From the NCBI GenBank assembly GCA_024232965.1, contig JACKQF010000005.1, positions 1-64,000 of the forward strand: DNA of 64,000 nucleotides, read 5' to 3'. The notes beneath the pieces were generated by a model. It was given only the letters and a program-made list of their open reading frames with translations, was not told where the DNA came from and ran no database searches. Positions within the stretch are counted from its first letter, which is position 1. Each line of letters opens with the position of its first letter. The stretch comes from Verrucomicrobiaceae bacterium (GTDB lineage Bacteria > Verrucomicrobiota > Verrucomicrobiia > Verrucomicrobiales > Verrucomicrobiaceae). Below are positions 35,346-46,300 of this stretch, one piece after another. A program made the position numbers and the translations under genes.

Positions 35346-37477
35346 TATTCAATCTTTCCGGAGCGGAAGACTTCTTCCGAAAGCTCGTAGTCGCCCTGCC
35401 CAGCCAACTGAACCGTCAGTTTCAACCGAGCCGCTTGCGCGCCTGCGTGCCGATAGAGAACCCGCATCGGATGCCAACCCGCCTTGAGATTCACACTGCC
35501 AGAATGACTGCCCGCCGGACTTTTCAGCGGTTCGTCGATCAAGCGGATGTCATGCAGGAAGAGCATCGCACCCGTATCGCTGTCCAAGGTGAAAGCGTAT
35601 TCGCCATCTTGTTTCGCATGGAAATATCCCATGAACGACGCTCCAAACGCTCCACTGCTAGGTGCCATCGTAAGCTCGACCTTGTTTGACTCGCCACCTT
35701 TCGTCGCTTCCAGCGTTCTGAAATCCGGTATCCAAGGCCATTCACCGGCAAACAAGGACCACGCCAAACCCGACGCACCGCTGGGCGCATCCAGCACGGC
35801 TGGCACAGCAGCCTTATCATACGGACGTGGCGCGCTGTCGTTCGGGATGCGCACTTGCAATACCCGTGCCTTCATCGCCGCTTGGAGTTCCGCCATTCCG
35901 GAACGGGTCGCCAAATTGGTCAACTCCCGCTCATCTTTGGCCAAGTCGTAGATTTCAAAATCGTCGTCCGCCGATTGCACGTTGTAGCGCACTCCCTTGT
36001 AGCCGTTCAGGTAGATGTTCTGCATCTGACCACGCTGTCGATTCTGATGGGAGTCATCAAAAGCCGCATACTTCGGCGTGCGCCCGTTTTGAAAGTACTC
36101 GATGTAAACGATGCCCTCGCGCTGTGTCCCCTTCCCCGTCAGCGAAGGTAATAGCGAGACGCCATCGGAAGCCGCAGGCGCTGGCAGACCCGCTGCATCG
36201 GCAAAAGTGCTCAACCAATCCCAATGGCCACAAAGCTGCGAGTGCACACTACCAGCCGCAATACCGGCAGGCCAGCGCACCAGGGTCGGCTCACGCATTC
36301 CACCTTCCCAGGTGTCGCGCTTGATCCCATCAAAGGGACCAAAGCCACGGAAGAAGGTCGGCTCATAAGGGTCGTTCGGCAGGTAGGACTCCTGCGATGG
36401 ACCATTGTCAGAGGTGAAGACCACCAGCGTGTTGTCCGCAATCTTCAGATCCGTCAGCAGTTGCAAAACATCGCCCACACAGAAATCAATGCGCCGCACA
36501 TCGTTGGCATAACGCTTCTGAGCCTCTGGCCAGGCCACCTCAGGCGTGGATGGATCGTGATCATCATCCCAAGTCGCCGTGGCATAATCGGGATGCATGT
36601 AGCCATCCACCTCGCCTATGGCTGTGTTGAGCATTGCATGAGCTTTGCCCGTCCACTGCACGCCGCCCTTGAGGCCGCCACCGTCAGGATAGGCGCAGGG
36701 CGGATTTTGAAGTTTTGCGTGAGGGGTGTCGTAGGCCAGGTAGATGAAAAACGGCTTCTCAGGATGCGCCGTCGTTTGATCGGTGATCCACTTCTTCGCC
36801 CGCGCAGTGAACAGATCGGCGGTGTAGCATTTGTCGAGATCGGCAGACACCTCGGCGTCATTCGACCACACTTCTCGCCCGTCCTCTTTGGGATAATGAA
36901 AGTGACCATCCACATGGCGCACATAACCGAAGTAATCATCAAAACCTCGCTTCGTCGGATACGCGACCCAGCTCTCAGGCAGGACGCCATTAGATTTTGG
37001 CTCCTCTTCCTTCACCCCCTTCTTGCCCTTCTTCGCCTTCTCGCCACCACCTTGCAGTCCCCACTTCCCAAAGGCAGCCGTAGAATATCCCGCCTGCCGC
37101 ATCACAGTACCCAAAGTGTGCGTGTCCGCCAAAGCCTTATCAAACTGATTGTCGCGCACATTGCAATGCCCCTGCGTCAAGCCTGTCAGCAAAGACCCAC
37201 GCGAAGGAGCGCACACTGGCGCCCCACTGTAGTGCTGCATCAACTTCGCTCCATCCCGCGCCATGGTATCGATGTGCGGCGTGGTGAAAAAAGGCACACT
37301 ACGGTCCTTCATCGCTGCACGCTTGTTCTGGTAAAAAACTCCCACATCCCCATACCCGAGATCGTCACACAAGATGAAGATCACATTCGGACGAGGCGCG
37401 GCTGCCATTGCCGAAGGATGAAAGCCAAAGGTAGCGAGGCCCAGCGCGAGCCCGAAAAAAAAGCGGGAATAAATCAT
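35345..37477 (-). CDS. Type I sulfatase with C-terminal PA14 domain
   Basis: 710 residues. A signal peptide (residues 1-25) is followed by the alkaline-phosphatase-superfamily fold (NVIFILCDDLGYGDVG, metal-binding DD). The catalytic cysteine is Cys89 in VCAPSRGSLLTG, the CxPSR motif that formylglycine-generating enzyme converts to formylglycine. GKWGLQGGG carries a second active-site element and VVFTSDNGP a late metal-binding motif. Residues about 585-710 form a PA14-like domain, a carbohydrate-binding module. A Lys/Gly-rich stretch (KAKKGKKGVKEEE) interrupts the catalytic domain near residue 150. It likely removes sulfate from extracellular or periplasmic sulfated glycans. Eight consecutive A (plus strand 37455-37462) lie in codons 5-8. 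It starts 10 bases after the frameshifted sulfatase. Confidence 0.93.
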   Translation of the reverse strand: MIYSRFFFGLALGLATFGFHPSAMAAAPRPNVIFILCDDLGYGDVGVFYQNKRAAMKDRSVPFFTTPHIDTMARDGAKLMQHYSGAPVCAPSRGSLLTGLTQGHCNVRDNQFDKALADTHTLGTVMRQAGYSTAAFGKWGLQGGGEKAKKGKKGVKEEEPKSNGVLPESWVAYPTKRGFDDYFGYVRHVDGHFHYPKEDGREVWSNDAEVSADLDKCYTADLFTARAKKWITDQTTAHPEKPFFIYLAYDTPHAKLQNPPCAYPDGGGLKGGVQWTGKAHAMLNTAIGEVDGYMHPDYATATWDDDHDPSTPEVAWPEAQKRYANDVRRIDFCVGDVLQLLTDLKIADNTLVVFTSDNGPSQESYLPNDPYEPTFFRGFGPFDGIKRDTWEGGMREPTLVRWPAGIAAGSVHSQLCGHWDWLSTFADAAGLPAPAASDGVSLLPSLTGKGTQREGIVYIEYFQNGRTPKYAAFDDSHQNRQRGQMQNIYLNGYKGVRYNVQSADDDFEIYDLAKDERELTNLATRSGMAELQAAMKARVLQVRIPNDSAPRPYDKAAVPAVLDAPSGASGLAWSLFAGEWPWIPDFRTLEATKGGESNKVELTMAPSSGAFGASFMGYFHAKQDGEYAFTLDSDTGAMLFLHDIRLIDEPLKSPAGSHSGSVNLKAGWHPMRVLYRHAGAQAARLKLTVQLAGQGDYELSEEVFRSGKIE

Positions 37478-37487
37478 GCTGTTCAAG

Positions 37488-38941
37488 TCAGTGTTGTTTC
37501 TTCGGCGACTGCACCGGAGCATTCAATCGGTAGCCGATGCTGCCGCCAAGCTTGGCATCATAACCCCAGAGATCGATGTAATACTGTCCATCGCGGAATT
37601 CATCCCCACGCTTTGCCAACTCCGCTGCTAGTTTCGCTTCGAGTTCCTTTTGCATCGCTGCAGACTCCGGCTTGTTCACGAGATTGTTCATCTGAAAGGG
37701 ATCCACCTCGTCATCATAAAGCAGCCATGGGCCATCTCGGTCCCGCACATACGTGTAGCGGCTGGTGCGGATCGCGCGGTAGCCACGGTTGTTCTGCGCC
37801 CCCTCCGGTCCGAGATGCGCAAACGGCGCAATGCCTTCATAAAGCGCTGCACGATCTTCCAGGTAGGAAGGATCGGTCACCGTTTTGATAGATCCGTTCC
37901 TTCGATGCTTGCAGGGATCGCCACCCCAGCCAAGCCCAGCAGCGTGGGCAAAATGTCGGGCGTCGTCAGCGGAGTCTTCACGACGACACCCTTTTGACCC
38001 TTCGCGGCGGGATAGCGCAGCAGGAAGGGAACGCGCGAAGCTTCGTCCCAAGGCACTTGCTTTTGGGCAGGGCGATTGCCGTGAGACCCCATCGTCTCGC
38101 CATGATCAGCACTGAATGCCACGATCGTATTCTCCGCCAAACCGAGCTCGTCCAAAGTCGCCATGAGTTCGCCAACGCAATGATCCAGAGCGGAGCAGTG
38201 CGCATAGTAACCCTGCAGTTCTTGGCGAACCTTGCCCTGAAGAGATTCGGGGACGTTTGGCGACAACTTGAGAGACTCCGGCGGATACCACTTTTTGTAT
38301 TCTTCAGGAGCCGTGGCATGGGGGAAATGTGGTGGACCAAAAGCAATCACCAAGACGAACGGCTTCTCACTCCCCGCCTGAGCTTTGATGTAGCTCTGCG
38401 CATCCTTCGTTTGGGCAAAGGCATCGTAGCCCTCCCAGTATTTTTTCTCCGGATCATTGCCACTGTAGTAGGGCGATTGGTTGTAACTGTGCGTGCACTC
38501 GTTGCCCTTCCAGTAGTCCCAGCCTTGGCGCCGCTCCGCAGGGATGAAGCTCTCGCGGCCATGCCCATCCAGATGCCACTTGCCGATGAATCCCCGATTG
38601 TAGCCCGCCTCTTGAAGGATCTCTGCCATGCAAAGTTCTTCTGACGGCAGATAGGCATCATTCAAAAACATTCCCGTCGAAGTCGGAAAGCGTCCTGTCA
38701 TCAGAGCCGCACGATGGGGTGTGCAAACAGGACAAACCGACACCGCATTGCGGTAGTTTAATCCCTCCGCCGCCAATCGATCCAGGTTCGGCGTCTTCAC
38801 ATTTGGATCCCCTGCATAACCCGTCGCATTCCCACGCCACTCGTCCGCCAAAAGGTAGAGAATGTTTGGCTTCTTGTCCGCCGCAGATAAACAAGCAGCC
38901 ATCTGGCAGAACACGGTCAGGGTCAGAAGGGATTTCATCAT
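37488..38941 (-). pseudogene. Type I sulfatase with a single-base frameshift near the C-terminal third
   Basis: The reading frame from 38941 encodes a signal peptide, NILYLLADEWRG, catalytic Cys73 in VCPVCTPHRAALMTG and FSADHGETMGSHG, then stops at 37877 just after GTDLSKR. The expected continuation (DPSYLEDRAALYEG... WLLYDDEVDPFQMNNLVN) is present in another frame to 37488. Adding one A to the AAAA run near 37890 would restore a single protein of about 484 residues, so one base is missing, or the read is in error. All catalytic residues precede the break, but the lost C-terminal part is normally needed for folding. Ribosomal frameshifting at the A-run cannot be excluded. Confidence 0.85.
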
Positions 38942-39163
38942 GGCAAAGTGATTCGTTGTTCAACGATGTGCATGCCCCCAGTGATACAACTCTTTGGGAT
39001 TTTGATGGCTTTTGTCGGTTCTCGAAGTCCCGTCCACCCTCGGAGTTCGAAACGAGGGGCTACATGATACCGATCAACAACGACGCGCTTGCGGCACAAG
39101 CCTTCGGCGTCCGTTGTGCTTGGAGCGAAAGAAGCGAACGCACGGTGGGCCCACCACCACCTC

Positions 39164-40312
39164 TCACGCTCCCACGAGCATCCGAGCCGGATTCTCAATG
39201 CAGTCCTTCACACGAATGAGGAAGGTCACCGCCTCCTTGCCATCGACCACGCGGTGATCGTAGCTGAGCGCGAGGTTCATCATCGGGCGAATCACCACTT
39301 GATCATCGACCGCCACCGGCCGCTTTTGGATCGTGTGCATGCCCAGAATGGCGCTCTGCGGCGGGTTGATGATCGGCGTGCTGAGCAGCGAACCATAAAC
39401 ACCGCCGTTGGAAATGGTGAAAACCCCACCGGTCAGGTCGCTCACCTGTAGCTTGCCGTCTTTCGCCTTCGCGGCATAAGCGAGAATGTCCTTTTCAAGC
39501 TCTGCGAACGACTGCTTGTCGGCGTCACGCAGCACGGGCACGATTAACCCGCGCTCAGTGCCGATCGCGACACCAATGTCGTAGTAGTGCTGCTGCACGA
39601 TCTCATCCCCCTCGACCCGCACATTGATCTGCGGCACTGCCTTCAGCGCTTCGACGACGGCCTTGATAAAGAAGCTCATGAAGCCGAGTTTCACGCCATG
39701 CTTGGCGACGAAACTTTCCTGTAGCTTTGAGCGCAAATCCATCACGTTCGTCATGTCGCACTCGTTGAAGGTGGTAAGGATCGCAGCGGTGTGTTGAGCG
39801 CTCACGAGTTGGTCTGCGATCTTTTTCCGCAGTGGGCTCATCTTCTTCCGAGTCACACGCCCCGCTGCAGGCGCGGGTGTCTTCGCCGCCGCTACCGGTG
39901 GCGGTTCGGCTGCGACGGCAGGAGCGCTGCCAGGTTTCGGCGCAGGCTCCGCAGCAGCTGGTGCAGGCTCTACATTTGCCGGTGCATCTACGGGCGCCGC
40001 AGGTTCGGCATTTGCTGGTGCATTCGCGGGTGCTGCTGGCTGGGGCGCTTCAGCAGGCTTCGCAGCTGGCGGGGCGGCGGATTCGTCGATTTCTCCGACG
40101 ACGGCCCCGATTTCAACCTCGTCGTCCGCATGCTTGCCGATGGTCAGTCTTCCACTGGCCTCAGCCGTGACTTCCGCAGCCACTTTATCGGTTTCGAGGA
40201 CCAGCAGAATGTCGCCGGTCTTGACATAATCGCCGTCTTTGAAGTTCCAGTGGGCGATCTGGCCTCCAGTGACGGATTCGCCAAGGGCGGGGATTTTGAT
40301 TTCGTGGGGCAT
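39164..40312 (-). CDS. sucB: 2-oxoglutarate dehydrogenase E2 (dihydrolipoyl succinyltransferase)
   Basis: 382 residues. A lipoyl domain at 1-75 has the lipoylated Lys43 (LETDKVAAEV), then a long Ala/Pro-rich linker (about 78-150) and the catalytic domain with AILTTFNECDMTNVM, SNGGVYGSLLSTPIINPPQSAILGMH and active-site His353/Asp357 (YDHRVVDGKEA). It transfers the succinyl group from E1 to CoA in the citric acid cycle. No peripheral-subunit-binding domain (E1/E3-binding) is visible between linker and catalytic core; this resembles mitochondrial DLST. It lies 32 bases after sucA. The lpd (E3) gene is not in the window. Confidence 0.95.
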   Translation of the reverse strand: MPHEIKIPALGESVTGGQIAHWNFKDGDYVKTGDILLVLETDKVAAEVTAEASGRLTIGKHADDEVEIGAVVGEIDESAAPPAAKPAEAPQPAAPANAPANAEPAAPVDAPANVEPAPAAAEPAPKPGSAPAVAAEPPPVAAAKTPAPAAGRVTRKKMSPLRKKIADQLVSAQHTAAILTTFNECDMTNVMDLRSKLQESFVAKHGVKLGFMSFFIKAVVEALKAVPQINVRVEGDEIVQQHYYDIGVAIGTERGLIVPVLRDADKQSFAELEKDILAYAAKAKDGKLQVSDLTGGVFTISNGGVYGSLLSTPIINPPQSAILGMHTIQKRPVAVDDQVVIRPMMNLALSYDHRVVDGKEAVTFLIRVKDCIENPARMLVGA

Positions 40313-40344
40313 GGCTTGATGAATGAATGGTTAAAGACGGGAGA

Positions 40345-43110
40345 TCAGACGCTAAAGGCATCCTCCACCAGTTTCTCCTGCTCAAGGATGTGGATAGCCT
40401 TGGAGCCAGCGGCGGGGCTGGAAGAACGCTCGCGTCCAGCATAGCGCACTTTGTGATTTGAAAGCTCTTCAAGACGGGGCCGAATGTAGTAGAAGGCCCC
40501 CATGTTTCGCGGCTCCTCCTGGCACCAGATCCACTTCTTCTGCGCTTGCGGATACTTGGCCACGATCTCTTTCAGCATGGCGTAATTCAGCGGATAGAGC
40601 TGCTCAATGCGGATGATGGCCGCGTTCTTGATCTTATTCTCCTCGCGGAATGCCAGCAGGTCGTAGTAAACCTTGCCGCTGCACAGAATGAGGCGCGTGA
40701 TGCGTCCTGGGGCGGCGGGCAGTTGGTCATCGTCGAGAATCTCCTTGAAGGTCGTGCCCTCGGACATCTCGCCGAGACTGGACACACACTGCGGATGACG
40801 CAGCAGGCTCTTCGGCGTCATGACGATCAGCGGCTTGCGCGTGCCGCGCTTGAGCTGGCGGCGGAGTGCGTGGAAATACTGCGCTGGCGTGGTGAAATTG
40901 CACACCTGCATGTTCCCTCCGGCGCAGAGCTGTAGGAAACGCTCCAGCCTGGCGCTCGAGTGTTCCGGACCCTGGCCTTCGTAACCATGGGGCAGCAGCA
41001 GGGTGATGTGGCTGGGGCGCTGCCATTTGCTTTCCGCACTGGCGATGAACTGGTCGATGATGACCTGGGCTCCGTTCACGAAGTCTCCAAACTGCGCCTC
41101 CCAGCAGACCAGGAGATTGCTGGTGAGCAGTGAGTAACCGTAATCAAAGCCGAGGACGGCCGCCTCAGACAAAAGGCTGTTGTAAACGCAGTAGCGGCCC
41201 TGATCGGGCGACAGATTGTTCAGTGGGATGTGGCGCTCCCGCGTCTGCGAATCATAAAAAACGCTGTGCCGCTGACTGAAGGTGCCGCGGCGCACGTCCT
41301 GGCCGCTGAGGCGCACTCCATGGCCTTCCGTTAGCAACGTTCCGAATGCCAGCGACTCAGCATAAGCCCAGTCGATGCCCTCTCCAGAGGTGATGGCTTT
41401 CTTGCGCGCAGCGAGAAAACGCTTCGCAATCGTGGGGTGCAGGTTGAACCCGTCAGGAACTTCAAGGAGGCGTTCGCCCACTTGCTTGAGCTGACCGAGC
41501 TCCACGCCGGTGTCCACAGGAACGTAGTCGTAAGCAGCCTGCGGTTCTGCCATGCTGCCTTCGAAGGGATTTCCGCCATTGGCCACCTTGTCCCTGTCAG
41601 CCAGCGTATTGACGCCGTCTTCCAGTTCCTCCTCAAGCTCACGCTGCAGAGCCGCTGCGCCCGTTTCGTCCAGAACGCCTTGCGTCGCGAGGTCCAGGCG
41701 AAAGAGGGTCGCCGTGGACGGATGCTGGGCGATCGACCGCGCCATGTTCGGCTGCGTGAATCCGGGCTCGTCCGTCTCATTGTGTCCGTGGCGTCGGTAG
41801 CAGACGATATCGATGATCACATCCCGACCAAAAGTCTGCCGAAAATCGAGAGCCAGCTTCGCGGCATTGACCACCTCCATCGGGCAATCACCGTTCACAT
41901 GGATGACAGGAGCCTCGATCATTTTGGCAACGTCCGTGCAGTAGTCAGAACTCCGCGCATCCTCTGGCTGCGTGGTGAAGCCGATCTGATTGTTCGCGAT
42001 GATGTGAATCGTGCCGCCAGTGCGGTAGCCGGGGAGTTGCGAGAGGTTCAGCACCTCCGCCACCAGTCCCTGGCCCGCGAAAGCCGCATCGCCATGCAAA
42101 AGCACAGGAATGACCTGCTTGCGATCCTTCGTGTCCCCAAGCGCACGTTGCCGCGCGCGCGCCATGCCTTCGACCACCGGATCGACCGCCTCCAGATGGC
42201 TCGGATTGGGTGCCAGCATGACGCTTACCTGCGCCCCACTGCTGGTTTCGCGGGTTGTCTCAAAGCCAAGGTGGTATTTCACGTCACCATCGCCCGCCAC
42301 CATGTTCGGCACGTAGTTCTCGCTGAATTCGTAAAACAGGTAATCCAGCGGCTTGCGCAGGAAATTGGCCAGAACGCTGAGGCGCCCACGGTGCGCCATG
42401 CCCATGATGATCTCCTTACCACCGGTCGCAGGCAGACTTTCTAGAATCGTCTCCAGCGCGACTAGCAGTGATTCAGCACCTTCCACAGAGAAGCGCTTCT
42501 GACCGACAAATCGTCGGTGCAGGAAGCGCTCGAAAGTCTCTGCCTCCAAGAGCCAGCGCAGGGCATTGACCTGTTCGGCTGCGACAGGTTTCGCATCCAG
42601 ATCACGGCCCTCGACACGCTCCAGCAACCAGTTGCGCACCTCCGGATTGTGAATGTGCATGAATTCGAAGCCAGTCTTCCCGCAGTAGGTGCGGCGCAGC
42701 TCGTCCAACATTGCTTTCAGCTTCATCGGGCGGCCCCCGCGAAACAGCAGTGTCTGCACGTCCTCGTCCAACTCATCCTCAGTGAAACCGAGTCCGCCCG
42801 TCGTCAGCGATGGGATCTCCGGGCCTTCAGGACTCAGCGGATCCAGGTGTGCCGCAGTGTGCCCCAATTCACGGAAATGCTGAATCGCGTTCGCCACTCG
42901 AGTGCGGAAACTGAGAGCCTTCTCCGATAGCGTCGCGACGTCCGAGCCCTTATTTTTCCCGGGAGCAGTGGCCAGTTTGGCCATTCCGAGTTCGAATCCT
43001 TCAAAAAAGGACGCCCACAGTGGCTCGACGGAGGCAGGGTCGTTTTTCCAGTCGACATATTTCGACTCGATGAAATCCGCATTGGCACGGTAAGGGAGTG
43101 AGGCACTCAT
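40345..43110 (-). CDS. sucA: 2-oxoglutarate dehydrogenase E1 component
   Basis: 921 residues, the normal length. It decarboxylates 2-oxoglutarate with thiamine diphosphate and passes the succinyl group to SucB. Visible features are the N-terminal helix typical of E1o that binds the rest of the complex (YVDWKNDPASVEPLW), MAHRGRLSVLANFL near residue 238, the ThDP/Mg site GDAAFAGQG (about 338-346) with NNQIGFTT, and RHGHNETDEP. The C-terminal half ends in the conserved WCQEEPRNMGAFYYIRPRLE. It is first of a two-gene operon with sucB. Confidence 0.97.
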   Translation of the reverse strand: MSASLPYRANADFIESKYVDWKNDPASVEPLWASFFEGFELGMAKLATAPGKNKGSDVATLSEKALSFRTRVANAIQHFRELGHTAAHLDPLSPEGPEIPSLTTGGLGFTEDELDEDVQTLLFRGGRPMKLKAMLDELRRTYCGKTGFEFMHIHNPEVRNWLLERVEGRDLDAKPVAAEQVNALRWLLEAETFERFLHRRFVGQKRFSVEGAESLLVALETILESLPATGGKEIIMGMAHRGRLSVLANFLRKPLDYLFYEFSENYVPNMVAGDGDVKYHLGFETTRETSSGAQVSVMLAPNPSHLEAVDPVVEGMARARQRALGDTKDRKQVIPVLLHGDAAFAGQGLVAEVLNLSQLPGYRTGGTIHIIANNQIGFTTQPEDARSSDYCTDVAKMIEAPVIHVNGDCPMEVVNAAKLALDFRQTFGRDVIIDIVCYRRHGHNETDEPGFTQPNMARSIAQHPSTATLFRLDLATQGVLDETGAAALQRELEEELEDGVNTLADRDKVANGGNPFEGSMAEPQAAYDYVPVDTGVELGQLKQVGERLLEVPDGFNLHPTIAKRFLAARKKAITSGEGIDWAYAESLAFGTLLTEGHGVRLSGQDVRRGTFSQRHSVFYDSQTRERHIPLNNLSPDQGRYCVYNSLLSEAAVLGFDYGYSLLTSNLLVCWEAQFGDFVNGAQVIIDQFIASAESKWQRPSHITLLLPHGYEGQGPEHSSARLERFLQLCAGGNMQVCNFTTPAQYFHALRRQLKRGTRKPLIVMTPKSLLRHPQCVSSLGEMSEGTTFKEILDDDQLPAAPGRITRLILCSGKVYYDLLAFREENKIKNAAIIRIEQLYPLNYAMLKEIVAKYPQAQKKWIWCQEEPRNMGAFYYIRPRLEELSNHKVRYAGRERSSSPAAGSKAIHILEQEKLVEDAFSV

Positions 43111-43321
43111 TTTGGGTCTATAAAGGGGAGGCAGGCAAATTGCTTCTCATCGTTACGAGGGCAAAGACGGAAAGGCCACATTTAGCGTACTTTTTTGAAG
43201 AACAGCCGTTCCGTGCCCCGGCTGAATGCAACACTCGTGCCAGTTGCACCGGCAACTGACCGCTCACCGCTGTTCCAATACGCCGACGGCTCCACGTCGG
43301 CTTCTGGCTTGCCAGTATACG

Positions 43322-43355
43322 AACGAGCTGCACCACGGGAGTGATGCAGCTCGTT
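43322..43355 (-). terminator. Strong hairpin, probable 3' end of the DUF1080-cytochrome gene
   Basis: A perfect 11-bp stem (AACGAGCTGCA at 43322-43332 with TGCAGCTCGTT at 43345-43355) with a 12-nt loop lies 31 bases after the stop codon at 43386 on the minus strand. No T-run follows, so it may be an RNA-stabilising 3' end or a weak terminator. Confidence 0.45.
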
Positions 43356-43385
43356 GGAGGGGATTGCTGAGTTGATGCCGGGGGA

Positions 43386-46300
43386 TCAGTTCTTGAACAT
43401 TGGATTGGCTTTGTCGCCAGCGCTGAGGATGTAGGCCAGCATGTCGAGAATTTCGTTTTCCTTGAGCATCATGAGCAAGGTCGGGGGCATCGGAGAAACG
43501 GTGCTTAGCTCAATGCTCTTCACTTCCTTACGGTCCACATTGACGCGCTGATTGGGGTCGCTGAGGTCGGTGTTGATGGTCACTCCGTCACCGCTGAGGT
43601 TGACGACCACGCCGCTCATCGTTTCGCCATTGTTCTTGGTGACGATGATGGGAGCGAACTGCTCGTTGATGACCTTGCTGGGGTTGATGATCTGATCCAG
43701 CAAGTCGTGAGGACTGTAGCGACCACCGGCACCCGTGAGGTCTGGCCCCGTCATCCCGCCTGCGTTGCCGAAGCGGTGGCAGGAATAACAACCTGCGGCG
43801 GTGAACATCTTGCGACCGTTTTCGAAGTCGCGATTTTTCAATCCGGTCTGTGCGGCGGCGCTGAGTTCATCCAGCGTCCACATCTTGGGGGTGCGCCCCG
43901 CAAAGATGGCACCGACGTTTTCGAGGGCCGACTTGACCTCTGGTTTCTTGGCGATGAGCTGAGCGAGTTCGGCATTCTCTTCAGGAGTGAAGGTTGCCAG
44001 CGAGTCCTTGCGGATGAAGTCGATGAAGATGGCAAAGCTGCTGCCACCCTTGTAGTTGGCGGCTTTCAAGAACCACTCCAGTTGCTTGGTGCGCAGTTCT
44101 TTGGTCCAACCAGTCTTCAGCATGCGAATGCTGCGTGCATACTCGATCTGGGGTTCCTGGCTTCCCGCTGACTCAATCAAGGCCATCGCCTTGGCGGCGG
44201 TATTGGGTGCTTGAAGGTAGCCTAACGTTTCGGTCAGCAGCCAGTTCAGCTCAAAGTTGTCCGCCGGATACGAAGGATCCAGCTTGGCGATGATCGCCGC
44301 CACCGTCGCGTCATCGGGATTGCCGAAGCGATGCAGGACGATTTCGATCAGGCGCACATAGGCCATGCGTTGCTCATTGGAAAGCGCAGCAAAGTCGTGC
44401 TTCAGGAGAGCGGCGAGGATCTGGTCGCGCTTTGCGGTGTTCACCGTGGCGTCAGCCGCACGGTGGGTCGGGCACTGGCCCGTGAGGCGTGTGACGGCAA
44501 GCAGGGCTTCGAGCTGGGCTGTGACATTGGTTTCAGCGAACGCTTTCGCTTCCCATTCCGCCAGCGGTTGGTGCTCCAGAGCAGTGCGGGCGGCGGAGCG
44601 GATGAAGCGGTCAGCACTGCTGAGGTGAGGCCAGACGGTTTCAACGGCTTTGGGATCTTGCTTGCCGTGGAAAGCGGCGAGCTGACGACGCAGCGCAGCT
44701 TCAGGGGTGATCTGAGGTTTTGCCTCGACCGGAGCAGTGGATTCGCTGCCGGTGTAAGTCACACGATACAGCCCCGATTGCACCCGGCGACCGCCGATCG
44801 TGAAATACATCGCGCCGTCCTTGCCAATGACCGCATCCGAGACAGGCAGCGGGCCGCCGGTCACGAATTCTTCCTTCGTCGCGGTGTAGCTGGCACCCTG
44901 GGGTGTCAGGTGGACGGCATAAATTTTGCCCCAACTCCAATCGAGCACGAAGAACGCTTCCTGGTATTTGGCGGGGAATTTGGCGCCGTAACCAAAAGTC
45001 GTGCCAGTGGGTGATCCCGGGCCAATATTCAAGGTGGCGGGCAGGCTGTCGTAGTAGAACTCGGGGTATTTGCCTGCGCCATTGCGCCAGCCGAACTCCG
45101 CGCCGCTGACGACGTGGTTGATGCGCGTTGGACGATACCAGGAGGTGTTGAAGTCGTACTCCATGTCCGCGTCGTAAACGAAGAGCTCGCCATCGCGATT
45201 CACACCGCCGTCAAAGATGTTGCGGAAGCCGGAGGCAAAGATTTCGAACTTCTTGCCATCGGGAGTGAAGCGATAAACGATACCGCCGGGAGCCATCACG
45301 GAGCGATTGTGTCCGCGGCCATCCGGCATGCGTGGCAGCAGGTGGTCGTCGCCCCAAAGCTTCGCGACGGGCGAGCTTGCGGCAGTGCCTTCGTAGGGAC
45401 CTTCGCTCATCACCGCGTTGTTGCCGCTAATGAGGTAAAGCGCCTTCCCATCAGGCGTAGGCAGAATGGCGTGAACACCATGATCACTGCCAGCTTGAAA
45501 TTCGCGCAGGAGCTCGACCTTGTCAGGCATCTCATCGTTGTCGCTATCGGTGATGCGATAGATCCCGCTGGGGACCTTTTTCTCATAGTCATTGACGCCG
45601 ATGTAGAGGGCACCAAAGGCGAAGAGCATCCCGTTCACGCCACGAATCTCTGCAGGCACCTTTTGGATATCGCCCTCGCTCAGTGTCTGGCCGGCAGAAG
45701 GCATGTTGAAGCGATACAGACCACCGTATTGATCACTGGCATAGATGCGCCCTTTGTCATCGGTGCAAAGATTCACCCACGAGCCTTGGTCGCCTCCTGG
45801 AACCGAATAGAGCAGTTCCACCTTAAAGTCGGGCAGCGCTTTGATGTTCGTCACGGGTGTCGCGACATTGGCTCCGATGGCAGGCCCCACAGCGTCTGGA
45901 CGCTTGGGCTTTGATTTGGCGGCAGCTTGCGGCGGGGCTTTGCCCTTTCCTTTTGCCTTGCCTTTGCCCTTCCCTTTCCCAGTGGTCGGCGCGGGAGCAG
46001 CGGTGGGTGCTTTTGGTTTGGCTCCTGGTCCCTTGCCTTCGATGATCTGGGCGTCGCTGGGGATCGCGGACTTCTCAAAAGGAATCACCCCACCGTCTGG
46101 CAGCTCCTTGACCATGACGTCTTTGATCTGCACGTGCATTGCGGGACCACGATGAATCTGGAAAGCCAAAAGCCCCTCAAAGGCGCGCTTGTCTTCTTCG
46201 AAGTCGAGAAGATCAATCGTGACCTTACCGTCCACTTTATGGATCAGGTGATCGCCCTGGGCGATGATGGTGTAGTCATGCCATTCCGCGATATCGACCT

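Noticed and set aside
36224..37888. 554-codon open frame opposite the PA14 sulfatase
   Set aside because: Runs across two genes on the other strand, is His/Arg-rich and has no recognisable domain.
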